A stretch of 64,000 bases of DNA, from the NCBI RefSeq assembly GCF_900167145.1, contig NZ_FUWG01000015.1:18553-82552 (forward strand), given 5' to 3'. The DNA is from Treponema porcinum. Lineage in GTDB: Bacteria > Spirochaetota > Spirochaetia > Treponematales > Treponemataceae. The notes below the pieces were generated by a model. That model searched no databases. It was not told the origin of the DNA and saw nothing but the letters and a program-made list of their open reading frames with translations. Of the stretch, positions 24,201 to 33,589 are shown in pieces. Position numbers and translations under genes: made by a program. Position 1 is the stretch's first letter. Every line of letters begins with the position of its first letter.

Positions 24201-25319
24201 CTAAATTTTTGTTTTTGCACGTTCTGCTGCTGCATCTACCGCAGCAAGGAAGTCTTCCTTAAAGCGTTCAAACGTAAATGACCGTGCATGTGAAACGATT
24301 TCTTCTTTTTTGAATGTTTCCTTTTTGTCAAGCTCTTCGAACCTGCATATCGCGTCTGCAAGGGATTCTGATGTCTGCTCAGGGAAGAAAATGCCGGTTT
24401 TTTCCTGAATGACCGTTTCGCAGGCACCGCCTTTTCCAAAAGCAATGACCGGTGCGCCGCAAGCCTGCGCCTCAAGCGGAACAAAACCGAAGTCTTCCTC
24501 TGCACAGAAAAGCAGAGCACGGCATCGCTGAAGGTAGTCAAGTACCGTTTCGTCGCTTGCCCTGCCGGTAAACGTGATGTTCCTGTCATTGCCGGCAAGC
24601 TCGCGAAGCTTTTTCTCCTCAGAACCGCCTCCTATGATGACAAGTTTTTTTCCGAGTTTTTTACAGGCAGAAACGGCAAGGTCAATCCGCTTGTACGGAA
24701 CAAGGCGCGAAAATGCCACGTAAAAATCTTCGCGCGGTTTTTCCGACGGAGAAAAGCGGCTTACATCTGTAGGAAGATAGATTACGCGTGCTTCCCGGTT
24801 CCAGAATTTCTGTATGCGCCGCGCAATATATGCAGAATTTGCAATGAGAACGTCTATCCGCTGGCTTGAAACGTAATCCCACAGGCGGATCTGACCCATC
24901 CACCTGTTCATAAAAAATCGCGTAAGCCATCCGCTTCTCTTGCGGTAATCAAAGAAAAGATCCCAGGCATAGCGCATAGGCGAGTGAATGAACGCGACGT
25001 GCGGAACTGAAGGCGGAGTAATAATGCCTTTTGCGCAAGACGATGAAGAACTTATGACTAAATCGTAGCCGGAAAAATCAAACGATTCAAACGCGCCCGG
25101 CATAAATTTAAGAAGTTTCGTGTAGATTTTTGGTGCAAATGGAATTTTCTGAAAATATGACGTAAAAATCCTGTTTGAGTCAAAATGACCTTTCATCTTT
25201 TTCTTGTCATAGACAAGGGTGTAGATGTCTGCATCGGGATAAAGTTTTAAAAGATATTCGACGAAAAGTTCAGCTCCGCCGTAATTTACAAGCCAGTCGT
25301 GGACAACAGCAACTTTCAT
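24201..25319 (-). CDS. Glycosyltransferase, GT4 (WbaZ-like)
   Basis: This 372-residue GT-B enzyme starts MKVAVVHDWLVNYGGAELF, with the Gly-Gly-Ala-Glu motif of the WbaZ-like GT4 group, has AFIHSPMRYAWDLFFDY, and in the C-terminal domain FSRLVPYKRIDLAV and the donor-site FCAEEDFGFVPLEAQACGAP. Relatives transfer mannose or related sugars from nucleotide donors to O-antigen-type lipids. It overlaps the 25316 gene by 4 bp. Confidence 0.88.
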   Translation of the reverse strand: MKVAVVHDWLVNYGGAELFVEYLLKLYPDADIYTLVYDKKKMKGHFDSNRIFTSYFQKIPFAPKIYTKLLKFMPGAFESFDFSGYDLVISSSSSCAKGIITPPSVPHVAFIHSPMRYAWDLFFDYRKRSGWLTRFFMNRWMGQIRLWDYVSSQRIDVLIANSAYIARRIQKFWNREARVIYLPTDVSRFSPSEKPREDFYVAFSRLVPYKRIDLAVSACKKLGKKLVIIGGGSEEKKLRELAGNDRNITFTGRASDETVLDYLQRCRALLFCAEEDFGFVPLEAQACGAPVIAFGKGGACETVIQEKTGIFFPEQTSESLADAICRFEELDKKETFKKEEIVSHARSFTFERFKEDFLAAVDAAAERAKTKI

Positions 25320-26365
25320 ATCAATTCCTTTTTTATGGTTTCAAATGTTTTACTGAATGAATAGATTTTTGGAATGTCCCGAACTTCCGGGAGTTCAAAA
25401 GACTTTTCGATTTTTTCTGCAAGGTCGTCTGGATTTCCTGAAGAAAAGAACGTAACCGGAAAATCTCGGTAGATTTCCCTGAACACAGGAATGTCGGAGA
25501 TTACGGCGTTCGTTCCGCAGGTAAGCGCTTCAAGCGGCGGCATTCCGAATCCTTCGTAAAATGACGGCTGGACAAGAAGGTTTGCCTTGTAATAGCAGTT
25601 TTTCAGTTCTTCGTTTGATATTTTTCCTGTAAAGCAGACTGCGGACGGCGGAAGAGTTTTTATTTCTTCAAAGATTGCAGTATCGCCGGTGCGGAAATTT
25701 TCTGCGTTTCCTACTATTATAAGGCGTGAGTCCGGCACTTTTTTTAGGAGAAGCCGGAAAGCATCAAGAAGAACTTTTAGCCCCTTGTGCTTTTTTATGT
25801 TTCCTACAAAAAGGACAGAATGTTTTTCTTTCCGTATGATTTCCGTTCCGTCGGTGCGTGACGAAAGGTATTCCGGTGCGGCATTATACGTTACGACAAC
25901 CGGCTTTTTGCAGTGAAGGAGCGTTTTTATGCGCTCCGCAGAAAAATTTGAAACTGTAAAAACTGCGGCGGATTTTCGTGCGGCGCGCCTGTAAAAGCAT
26001 TTTCTTACGAATGTACCTGCTTTTGAAGCAAGACCCGGCACGTCAAGAAAAACAATATCGTGGATTGTTGTGTACACCGGAACGCGTATGCCTCCCGGAA
26101 TATTGCAGTACGGCGTGTAGAATGCGCCGCATTCGTTTATTTTTTTCAGGACGTTTTTCGGAAAAAAGAAAAGTTCCTGTACGGAAAAAGGTTCTGCCGT
26201 ACATTCGCAGACAGTTACGCCGGCACAAGATTTGTATTTTTCAATGACGCTGCCGCTTCCGATAAGCAGGCATTCAAAATCTTTGATAAAATAGGGAAGA
26301 AGAGCATCAAAATATGAGCCGATTCCGCTTTTTCCGCTCATTCTGCAGTCAATTGCTATTTGCAT
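25316..26365 (-). CDS. Glycosyltransferase, GT4
   Basis: This 349-residue protein begins with the GT4 Rossmann strand MQIAIDCRMSGKSGIGSYFD and carries the donor-binding block VLFVGNIKKHKGLKVLLDAF and QPSFYEGFGMPPLEALTCG. It is the first gene of the three-transferase operon and is divergent from the Wzi-like gene at 26423, so a 57-bp gap must hold both promoters. Confidence 0.88.
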   Translation of the reverse strand: MQIAIDCRMSGKSGIGSYFDALLPYFIKDFECLLIGSGSVIEKYKSCAGVTVCECTAEPFSVQELFFFPKNVLKKINECGAFYTPYCNIPGGIRVPVYTTIHDIVFLDVPGLASKAGTFVRKCFYRRAARKSAAVFTVSNFSAERIKTLLHCKKPVVVTYNAAPEYLSSRTDGTEIIRKEKHSVLFVGNIKKHKGLKVLLDAFRLLLKKVPDSRLIIVGNAENFRTGDTAIFEEIKTLPPSAVCFTGKISNEELKNCYYKANLLVQPSFYEGFGMPPLEALTCGTNAVISDIPVFREIYRDFPVTFFSSGNPDDLAEKIEKSFELPEVRDIPKIYSFSKTFETIKKELI

Positions 26366-26422
26366 ATTGAAAAAATATATACTTTCTTGTACATAAAATC
26401 AATGTGTGATACATTTGCGTGT

Positions 26423-28264
26423 ATGAAAATAAAACGTTTTCTTACCATTCTTATACTTTCTGTCGCGGTTCATTGCGGTGTTTTTTCCCAAATTTACAGC
26501 CAGCAGCAGCTTATAAAAGCAGGACACTGGATTTACGATGCGCTATTTAAATTGTATGCAGAAAATGCGCGCCTTACAATTGCAGACAGTGCGCCATTGA
26601 GCGTTTCAGAACTCCGTCTTTATTTTTCAAAAATTGATTATGAGTCGCTTTCTGATTCCGGGCGGGCGGTGTACCGCGAAGTGCAGGACTTTCTGTACAC
26701 AGATGCATTTAAATTTAATTTCAGCGGCGCCTTTATGGGTTTTAACTTAAAGCTGGAGCCAGAACTTCTTCATAAATCAAATTCTGACCTTGACTGGTCG
26801 TTTCAGACAGATTACACAGGGCATATTCCTCATACGGAATACAAATACAGTGATGAAATCAACTACAAAGACAGCGAAGATGACAGAATTGCGATAAAAA
26901 TAGAAAACGTGGAGAAAAAAATTGTACCTTCTGAATATGGTGCAACTTCCTCTTTCAACGCAAATTCCCTGAGCAGACCGTTTGCTTCTGTTCCGATTTA
27001 TCTTGGCTGGGGCGATATTTTTATGATAGAAACATCGCCGTGCTTTGCAAAAAGCTGGTGGGCAATGACAGAGGATGATAATTTTATAAATATTGCTTAT
27101 TCCGGGTCTGACCTTGACTTTTTGTGGCCTCGCGAAGCATACGGAACTGCCGGCTGGTGTTTTGGAAAGTGGGGCTTTAATATTCATACGGCACGCTCCG
27201 GACTTCAGATCGGGCGTACACAGACAGGAAGCATCATTTATAACAATTCCTTTGAAACACAGTCCTACGTACAGCTGAATTTATATTCGCAGTATATGAA
27301 ATACAATCTTGACGTAGTTCAGATTGAAAAGCAGAAATTTATGTACCTTCATATGCTTGACATACAGCCGTTCAAATGGGTACGCGCCGGTCTTGTTGAA
27401 GGAACTCTTATTAACGAACCGTTTGAGCTTCGCTTTTTAAATCCGCTTATGATTATGCATTCTTTCGGCTCGTGGGAAGACTATTCCGACGACAAGGAAG
27501 AAGCTGTATACGGAGAATCGCACGTCTGTGCCTATATGGGCGTATTTGTGGACATTATGCCGTGCAAAAACCTTCGCATTTACGGCTTGTATGCCCAGAA
27601 TGAAATTCAACCGCCGTCAGAACAGGGGTCCGCAAACGGAAGGGCAATGCCTGACAGTCTTGGAGGACAGCTCGGTTTTGAACTTAATATTCCGGAAAAA
27701 GACGGCGGATACTATACGCTGGCTATGGAAGGAATTTACACAACTCCATATTTGTATATAAAACAGGGTGCAGACTGGTCTTTGTACAGTTCACGTTACA
27801 ATATGCAAAGTAACGGTTCAACGCCGCTCTGTTCATGGATTGGTACGCCGTTCGGTCCTGACGCAGCCGGTTTTCAGGTAAAATTCGGCTATGAAAGGCT
27901 GAACAGATGGAATGCGGAAATTCAATATCTGTTTCTTGCGCACGGTACTAATTCGTTCGGAATGTTCGGTTCATATTTTGAAGATAAAAACGGCGACAGG
28001 TGGTGGGCGTATTATCCAAGCGTCCTTCGCCGTCTTGGAATTTTAAGCGATGATGACTCAGAAGATATTGCCCGTTCGTACAAACTTACCGGCACTGTGC
28101 AGTTTACAAACTCAATAACGCTTAAAGGCTATTATACGTTCAACAGTCATCTTCGTGCGGATGCACAGGCAGTCTATCAGTTTATAATAAATCACAGGAA
28201 TGTCAGCGGTAATTTTGAACAGGGGATAGAACTTGCCGTGTCTTTGACGTATAATCTATTCTAG
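26423..28264 (+). CDS. Wzi-like capsule-assembly outer-membrane beta-barrel
   Basis: I start at ATG 26423, which begins a good signal peptide (MKIKRFLTILILSVAVHCGV). The mature protein of about 590 residues has an N-terminal helical part (AENARLTIADSAPLSVSELR) and then alternating amphipathic beta strands ending in LAVSLTYNLF with a terminal Phe, as outer-membrane barrels have. The WAMTEDDNFINIAYSGSDL and HSFGSWEDYSDD segments fit the Wzi/capsule-assembly family, which binds capsule at the cell surface. A second family member follows after 15 bp. Confidence 0.75.
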   Translation: MKIKRFLTILILSVAVHCGVFSQIYSQQQLIKAGHWIYDALFKLYAENARLTIADSAPLSVSELRLYFSKIDYESLSDSGRAVYREVQDFLYTDAFKFNFSGAFMGFNLKLEPELLHKSNSDLDWSFQTDYTGHIPHTEYKYSDEINYKDSEDDRIAIKIENVEKKIVPSEYGATSSFNANSLSRPFASVPIYLGWGDIFMIETSPCFAKSWWAMTEDDNFINIAYSGSDLDFLWPREAYGTAGWCFGKWGFNIHTARSGLQIGRTQTGSIIYNNSFETQSYVQLNLYSQYMKYNLDVVQIEKQKFMYLHMLDIQPFKWVRAGLVEGTLINEPFELRFLNPLMIMHSFGSWEDYSDDKEEAVYGESHVCAYMGVFVDIMPCKNLRIYGLYAQNEIQPPSEQGSANGRAMPDSLGGQLGFELNIPEKDGGYYTLAMEGIYTTPYLYIKQGADWSLYSSRYNMQSNGSTPLCSWIGTPFGPDAAGFQVKFGYERLNRWNAEIQYLFLAHGTNSFGMFGSYFEDKNGDRWWAYYPSVLRRLGILSDDDSEDIARSYKLTGTVQFTNSITLKGYYTFNSHLRADAQAVYQFIINHRNVSGNFEQGIELAVSLTYNLF

Positions 28265-28279
28265 TTTCTTGAGGATTTT

Positions 28280-30277
28280 ATGAAAAAAAAGATTTTTTGC
28301 AGCGTTTTGTTTTCAGTTCTGATTGTTTCTGCATTTGCACAGAATAATCTCAGCGTCGATGTTGACAGTGAAATATACAGGATTCTGGAAAACTGCCAGA
28401 GCAGGGGACTGTGCGATATTCTTCCCGGTGCAAAACCTTATACGCAGAATAGAATCCTTCAGGCAGTAAATGAAATTCTTGAAAATGAAGACAGACTTTC
28501 TGCTACGGAAAAAGCCGTTCTGAATGATTATCTTGAAGAACATTCGCAGAAAGAAGAAAAAGTCGTTTCAAAAACGCATCTTCGCCTTCAGAATAATATT
28601 CTGAACGTTCCGTTCAGTTTTGAATATATGTTCGGACTTGAAGTAAGCGGAAGCAGCGGTCTGTATACTGATTCTGATTTTAACAAGGCCGGATTCGATT
28701 TTATTCCTTCCGTTGATTTCAGGGGCGATTTGAGCAGATACATTTCCTACACGCTGAAAGTTCTTATTGACGTTACGCGGATGCCGCTTTATGAATGCGG
28801 AACTGATTATTTTGTCGGCTACAGCTGGTTTAATACTTTTCCTGCAAAAGAAGGAACTGAAAATACAAAACCGTATGAAGTAGGAGATTATGCGGACGCG
28901 CTGGCAGACAATGACAATGACAAATCCGTTGCCGATGCAAAATACGGCGAGCCTGACCGCAGGACGATACGGACATTAAAAAATACGGCATACCTTCCTT
29001 TTGCCTATAAGAAAAAATGGAGCGGTCAGATGTATCTTTTGGAAAATATGAGCGCGTCCGGTCTTGAAGGATGGCCGCAGACTCTTGGCGTTAGCGGAAC
29101 AATCAATGCCGAAATCCGTACTTCGCTTCTGAATAACAGCATTTCCATAGGTGCAGGTAGAATAAATCACGAATGGGCGGCAATGGACACAGGTTCAAGT
29201 CTTGTACTGAACAGAAGTGCGCAGCCGTTCTTTTCTGCTGATATGACGGTGGAGCTTTTTCCGTTCCTGACGTATTCTGCGCTTACTGGAATTCTTGAAT
29301 ATCCTAATCAGGATTATATGGCAGAATCAAGCTGGCCGGACGGAATTGAAGATGACTCATTGTTCCAGAATGCTTTTTCCCTCAATATGATTGAACTTGA
29401 CTACAAATATTTTCATTTTGATTTCGGTTCGTCCGTTGTGTGGCCTAAGCGGTTTGAGATAGGGTATATTTTCCCTCTGGTAAATTTTGTTGAGTATCAA
29501 AATCACATCGGTGACAACGATAACTGTGCCCTTTTCGGAGACATTATGTTTAGAAAACCGGGACTGGGTTCTATATGGGCATCTTTGTATCTTGACGAAA
29601 TCAACGGATTGAATAACAATCCGCTTACTTCTTCGCGCGCTATGTTTGCCGGTCAGCTTGGTACAAAAATCATTATTCCTAAACTTCCGTTTGCTTCAGT
29701 TTCTATGCGATATACAAAGGTTGAACCGTTCTGTTATACGCACCATTCAATCAACTATACTCCGTGGTACAGCCACTATGTGTGCGAAAGTTACACGAAT
29801 AACGGAGAATGTCTTGGTTATTATCTTCCGCCGAATGCAGATGAGTTTTTCTTTCGCTTTGAAACTACTCCTGTACGCGGACTCAGTACGTCTTTTCAAT
29901 ATCAGTTTATCCGTCACGGTGCAGACTATGGAACACAGCAGGTTCAGGGAAGCAGCCTGTATTCAGAACTGTCAAATGCAAATCGTGATGACATAGAAAA
30001 GCACTTTCTGCACGACGGTGCGTACAACTGGATGCATATTATAAGTGCTGGTGCATCATATTCTACAAAGAAAACAAAAGTCCCGTTCAATGTATATGGC
30101 AGTCTTGGATTTTTGTACAGCTACTACACGATGATTGATGACGAAGACTACGAAATGACTATCCTTGGAAATCATAAGGCGGACGGAAATACAAAATATC
30201 ATTTTGTAGATAACGACGAATATCCTGTTCAGTGCGGCATTGTAATGACGTTTGGAATTAAACTGTGGAATTTCTAG
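28280..30277 (+). CDS. Second Wzi-like outer-membrane beta-barrel
   Basis: This 665-residue protein has a signal peptide (KIFCSVLFSVLIVSAFAQ), an N-terminal helical region with GLCDILPGAKPYTQNRILQA, and a long strand-rich body ending VMTFGIKLWNF with terminal aromatic. Segments like GRINHEWAAMDTGSSLVLN and FGSSVVWPKRFEIGYIFPL resemble the paralogue upstream. Both probably retain or organise polysaccharide on the outer membrane. It is cotranscribed with 26423 and ends at a strong terminator. Confidence 0.72.
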   Translation: MKKKIFCSVLFSVLIVSAFAQNNLSVDVDSEIYRILENCQSRGLCDILPGAKPYTQNRILQAVNEILENEDRLSATEKAVLNDYLEEHSQKEEKVVSKTHLRLQNNILNVPFSFEYMFGLEVSGSSGLYTDSDFNKAGFDFIPSVDFRGDLSRYISYTLKVLIDVTRMPLYECGTDYFVGYSWFNTFPAKEGTENTKPYEVGDYADALADNDNDKSVADAKYGEPDRRTIRTLKNTAYLPFAYKKKWSGQMYLLENMSASGLEGWPQTLGVSGTINAEIRTSLLNNSISIGAGRINHEWAAMDTGSSLVLNRSAQPFFSADMTVELFPFLTYSALTGILEYPNQDYMAESSWPDGIEDDSLFQNAFSLNMIELDYKYFHFDFGSSVVWPKRFEIGYIFPLVNFVEYQNHIGDNDNCALFGDIMFRKPGLGSIWASLYLDEINGLNNNPLTSSRAMFAGQLGTKIIIPKLPFASVSMRYTKVEPFCYTHHSINYTPWYSHYVCESYTNNGECLGYYLPPNADEFFFRFETTPVRGLSTSFQYQFIRHGADYGTQQVQGSSLYSELSNANRDDIEKHFLHDGAYNWMHIISAGASYSTKKTKVPFNVYGSLGFLYSYYTMIDDEDYEMTILGNHKADGNTKYHFVDNDEYPVQCGIVMTFGIKLWNF

Positions 30278-30313
30278 GGGCGGGGATTAACGGATAGATG
30301 AAGTTCCGCTAAC

Positions 30314-30345
30314 AAAAAAGCTGTCCGGCAAGGACAGCTTTTTTT
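30314..30345. terminator. Bidirectional terminator
   Basis: AAAAAAGCTGTCC (30314-30326) and GGACAGCTTTTTT pair around GGCAA. It serves the converging Wzi-like and manA transcripts. Confidence 0.9.
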
Positions 30346-30361
30346 ATCATTTAAAGCTTTT

Positions 30362-31165
30362 TCAGGATGCAGAAATCTTCATAAGTGAAAGATGACCCTC
30401 AACGGTTACTTTTTCACCTGGCAGCAATGCAAAAATATCATTTTTACTGATTTTTTCATTTGTTCCGCCGTTCGCCTTTATAACTCCTTCGCCGTCAAGA
30501 ATAAACAGAAGGCGGCAGTTTTCAGGTATATTTTTTCCGCTTGCAAACATACTCCATCCTCCGTTTACAGTTATTTTTTCAAGCGAAAAATACGGACAGC
30601 TGAATTCTCCCGGAAAGGCACTGATTTTATCAAGCGGACTGTTCTTGATTGATTTCAGCGATTTTTCTATATGAAGTTCGCGCGGACGTCCCCAGTCATA
30701 AAGGCGGTACGTTATGTCGCAGGACTGCTGTACTTCAAGAAGCGTAAGTCCGCCGCCGATTGCGTGAACAGTTCCTGCCGGAATAAAGATAAAATCATCT
30801 TTTTTTACCGGAACAAGATTAAGGTATGAGTCAAGTTTATTTGCGTCAATTGCAGCCTTGAGTTCTTCCGCAGTGTAAGTGCCGTTCAGTCCGTAGACAA
30901 GCTGTGCGTCCGGTGCGGCGTTCAGCACATACCAGCATTCCGTTTTTCCTACGTTTCCTTCACCTTCAAGCTGTACGGCGGTGTCGTCATCCGGGTGAAC
31001 CTGAACGGAAAGCGATGAATCTGCCTTTATTATTTTTACAAGCAGAGGATAAGAACCGCCCAGCGCAGAAAGAAATTCTTTCTGGACGCCGGCTTTGTGT
31101 GTTGAGGCAAGCCATTTTTCATAGCCCCAGACTTTATCAAATTTCAGAGAGTCAAGCCTTATCAT
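30362..31165 (-). CDS. manA: Mannose-6-phosphate isomerase, class I
   Basis: This 267-residue cupin enzyme interconverts fructose-6-P and mannose-6-P, feeding GDP-mannose synthesis. Zn ligands are visible in VQVHPDDD and KTECWYV and in IPAGTVHAIGGGL, with the catalytic Arg region YRLYDWGR. It is shorter than the enterobacterial enzyme but normal for the short bacterial type. It starts directly after the ugd stop with no gap, as last gene of the 36295-to-30362 operon. Confidence 0.92.
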   Translation of the reverse strand: MIRLDSLKFDKVWGYEKWLASTHKAGVQKEFLSALGGSYPLLVKIIKADSSLSVQVHPDDDTAVQLEGEGNVGKTECWYVLNAAPDAQLVYGLNGTYTAEELKAAIDANKLDSYLNLVPVKKDDFIFIPAGTVHAIGGGLTLLEVQQSCDITYRLYDWGRPRELHIEKSLKSIKNSPLDKISAFPGEFSCPYFSLEKITVNGGWSMFASGKNIPENCRLLFILDGEGVIKANGGTNEKISKNDIFALLPGEKVTVEGHLSLMKISAS

Positions 31166-32350
31166 CTAATCCCTCGAATACAAATCCCTCGTATAAACCT
31201 TTTCTTTTACAGAAAGCAGATCGTCAGTCATTCTGTTTGCAATAATAACGTCGCTCATCTGCTTGAACTCTTCAAAATCACGAATGACTTTTGAATTGAA
31301 AAAATCCTCCTGTTTGTAAGTCGGTTCATAGATTACAACTTCAATTCCTTTTGCCTTAATGCGCTTCATAACGCCCTGAATTGAACTCTGGCGGAAATTG
31401 TCGCTGTTCGCTTTCATTGTAAGACGGTACACACCTACTGTTTTAGGCTTGCGCGAAATAATCTGGTCTGCTATAAAATCTTTTCTCGTTGTGTTTGACT
31501 CAACGATAGCCTGAATAAGATTATTTGGAACGTCCTTATAGTTTGCAAGAAGCTGCTTTGTGTCCTTTGGAAGACAGTAACCGCCGTAACCGAACGACGG
31601 ATTATTGTAGAAGTCGCCGATTCTAGGGTCAAGGCATACGCCTTTGATGATTGAGGCAGTATCAAGACCGCGCACTTCTGCATAGGTGTCAAGTTCGTTG
31701 AAGTATGCTACGCGAAGCGCAAGATAGGTATTTGCAAAAAGTTTTATCGCTTCTGCTTCCGTGCAGGTTGTAATAAGGACAGGAATGTCAGTCTTAATTG
31801 CGCCCTGCTTCAAAAGTTCAGAGAAAGAAACAGCCTTTTCTTTAAGGAACGGCTTTGTTTTTGGATAACTTACTACGATGCGCGAAGGGTAAAGGTTGTC
31901 ATAAAGCGCATGACCCTCACGCAGGAATTCCGGCGAAAACAGAATATTCATATCAGGATATTTTTCAAGAAGCATATCATTATATCCAACTGGAACGGTT
32001 GATTTTACAATGACAACAGCTTCTTTGTTGTATTTCTGCACTAAATCAATGACGGCTTCTACGCTTGAAGTGTCAAAAAAATTCTTTGTTTCATCGTAAT
32101 TTGTCGGTGTAGAAATGATTACAAAATCCGCATTTTTATAGGCTTTTTCAGAGTCTGTTGTAGCCTCAAGATTAAGCGTTTTTTCTGCAAGATATTCTGA
32201 AATTTCCTTGTCTACAATCGGCGATTTTTTACTGTTTATAAGGTCTACTTTTTCCTGAACAATATCAACGGCATATACTTTGTTGTGCTGTGAAAGCAAT
32301 ATAGAATTTGAAAGCCCTACATAACCGGTGCCTGCAACTGCAATAGTCAT
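31166..32350 (-). CDS. ugd: UDP-glucose 6-dehydrogenase
   Basis: I choose ATG 32350 ([19 protein letters not shown]), which starts at the NAD-binding fold and sits 2 bp after the upstream stop. The 394-residue protein shows [43 protein letters not shown] and the catalytic Cys in [14 protein letters not shown]. It makes UDP-glucuronate, the substrate of the 4-epimerase encoded at 39342. Both then support an acidic surface polysaccharide. Confidence 0.93.
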   Translation of the reverse strand: MTIAVAGTGYVGLSNSILLSQHNKVYAVDIVQEKVDLINSKKSPIVDKEISEYLAEKTLNLEATTDSEKAYKNADFVIISTPTNYDETKNFFDTSSVEAVIDLVQKYNKEAVVIVKSTVPVGYNDMLLEKYPDMNILFSPEFLREGHALYDNLYPSRIVVSYPKTKPFLKEKAVSFSELLKQGAIKTDIPVLITTCTEAEAIKLFANTYLALRVAYFNELDTYAEVRGLDTASIIKGVCLDPRIGDFYNNPSFGYGGYCLPKDTKQLLANYKDVPNNLIQAIVESNTTRKDFIADQIISRKPKTVGVYRLTMKANSDNFRQSSIQGVMKRIKAKGIEVVIYEPTYKQEDFFNSKVIRDFEEFKQMSDVIIANRMTDDLLSVKEKVYTRDLYSRD

Positions 32351-32352
32351 AA

Positions 32353-33588
32353 TTAGTCCCCTGTTTTTTGTATCATATAGTCTGCAATACGCTTTCCTGC
32401 TTCGCCGATGTGCATCCATGCAGTTTCTTTTGCGATTTTCCGCTGTGCTGCAAGTTCCGGCGAGTCAGATGCGTTCTGAATTACCTCTTTTATGTTGTCA
32501 AAATCTTTTTCGTCAAGTTTTATGCCCATTTTTTCAAGAACGGCAAACTGCCACAACTGCTTGTTTAAATCATAAGCATCATACGGCATAAGATCCATAT
32601 CGGCAGAAACATACATTACAGGTTTGTCGCACAGGAACGTATAGTCAAAAATAATTCCTGAAAAATCTGAAATCATCATATCTGCTTTTTTCATTGAATA
32701 GATGTTGTCGCGCTCGTAATCCCACTCAAGATTTTTATTGTCCTTGTAGCGTGTTTCAAGCCGTTTAAGCATTTCCGGTTCTGATTTCTTTGACTGCGGA
32801 TGAGGGCGGACGATAATGCGCCAGCCGGTCTTTACAAGTGGATCAAGCAGTTTTTCGCCGTAGCGTGCAAGAACTCCGACTTTTCCCCAGGACGGAGAAA
32901 CAAGCACTGTAAACGGATGGTTTTCTTCCTGCGGAACGCTCTTGATTTTCTGCGAAAGGACATCAAGATACGTACATCCGACCGTAACAAGTTCTTTCTG
33001 CGGAATGCCGCGCTGGTTCTCAAGCGCACGTATGTCATCTTTCTGATAGTCGCCGGTAAGAAGGACAGAATCAAAATAGTCGAGTCCGAACAGGCGGTAT
33101 GTTGTTGCGTCGTTAGGCATATGAAGGACGTGCGAATAGTGCGCAACGCGCTTGCTTCTCTTAAGCTGGTACACCTGAAGTCCAGGCGTCGTCATTAGCA
33201 CAAAACCGGCGCTCAGCATATTGAGTTTTGCAAATGCAACGTTTCCTTCACCGATAAATTCCGGTTTTACGAATTTATACGTTTCATTAAAAACTGGATC
33301 GTCCTTTGCAGAAGTGTAGTAGGTAAGTTCAATTCCGCGCTTTTCAAATTCGTCTGCAACAGGCTTAAATACGTTCCAGTATTGCTTGCCTTCGCAGTAG
33401 ATTACGTACTTTTTATAGGAAGAATCGGCTGCAACACCGCCTTTTTTCCCGGAGAAAAACAGCTTGAGCTTTAAAAACAGCGCTTTTGCAAGGAAGAAAA
33501 GCGTTGCTGCTGCGCCAATAAGAATTGAGAACAGCATACTTCCCGTGCCAGGGTCAATGTACAATGTTAAAACAGTAGAATTCATCAT
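32353..33588 (-). CDS. CDP-glycerol glycerophosphotransferase-family protein
   Basis: This 411-residue protein has an N-terminal membrane anchor ([20 protein letters not shown]) and a TagF-like GT-B catalytic domain: [47 protein letters not shown] and [20 protein letters not shown]. The family transfers glycerol-phosphate or other polyol phosphates. It follows the YidC-sulfatase fusion by 1 bp. LtaS-like sulfatase domains also move glycerol-phosphate, so the two may act on one phosphopolyol decoration. The substrate is not known. Confidence 0.85.
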   Translation of the reverse strand: MMNSTVLTLYIDPGTGSMLFSILIGAAATLFFLAKALFLKLKLFFSGKKGGVAADSSYKKYVIYCEGKQYWNVFKPVADEFEKRGIELTYYTSAKDDPVFNETYKFVKPEFIGEGNVAFAKLNMLSAGFVLMTTPGLQVYQLKRSKRVAHYSHVLHMPNDATTYRLFGLDYFDSVLLTGDYQKDDIRALENQRGIPQKELVTVGCTYLDVLSQKIKSVPQEENHPFTVLVSPSWGKVGVLARYGEKLLDPLVKTGWRIIVRPHPQSKKSEPEMLKRLETRYKDNKNLEWDYERDNIYSMKKADMMISDFSGIIFDYTFLCDKPVMYVSADMDLMPYDAYDLNKQLWQFAVLEKMGIKLDEKDFDNIKEVIQNASDSPELAAQRKIAKETAWMHIGEAGKRIADYMIQKTGD

Positions 33589-33589
33589 T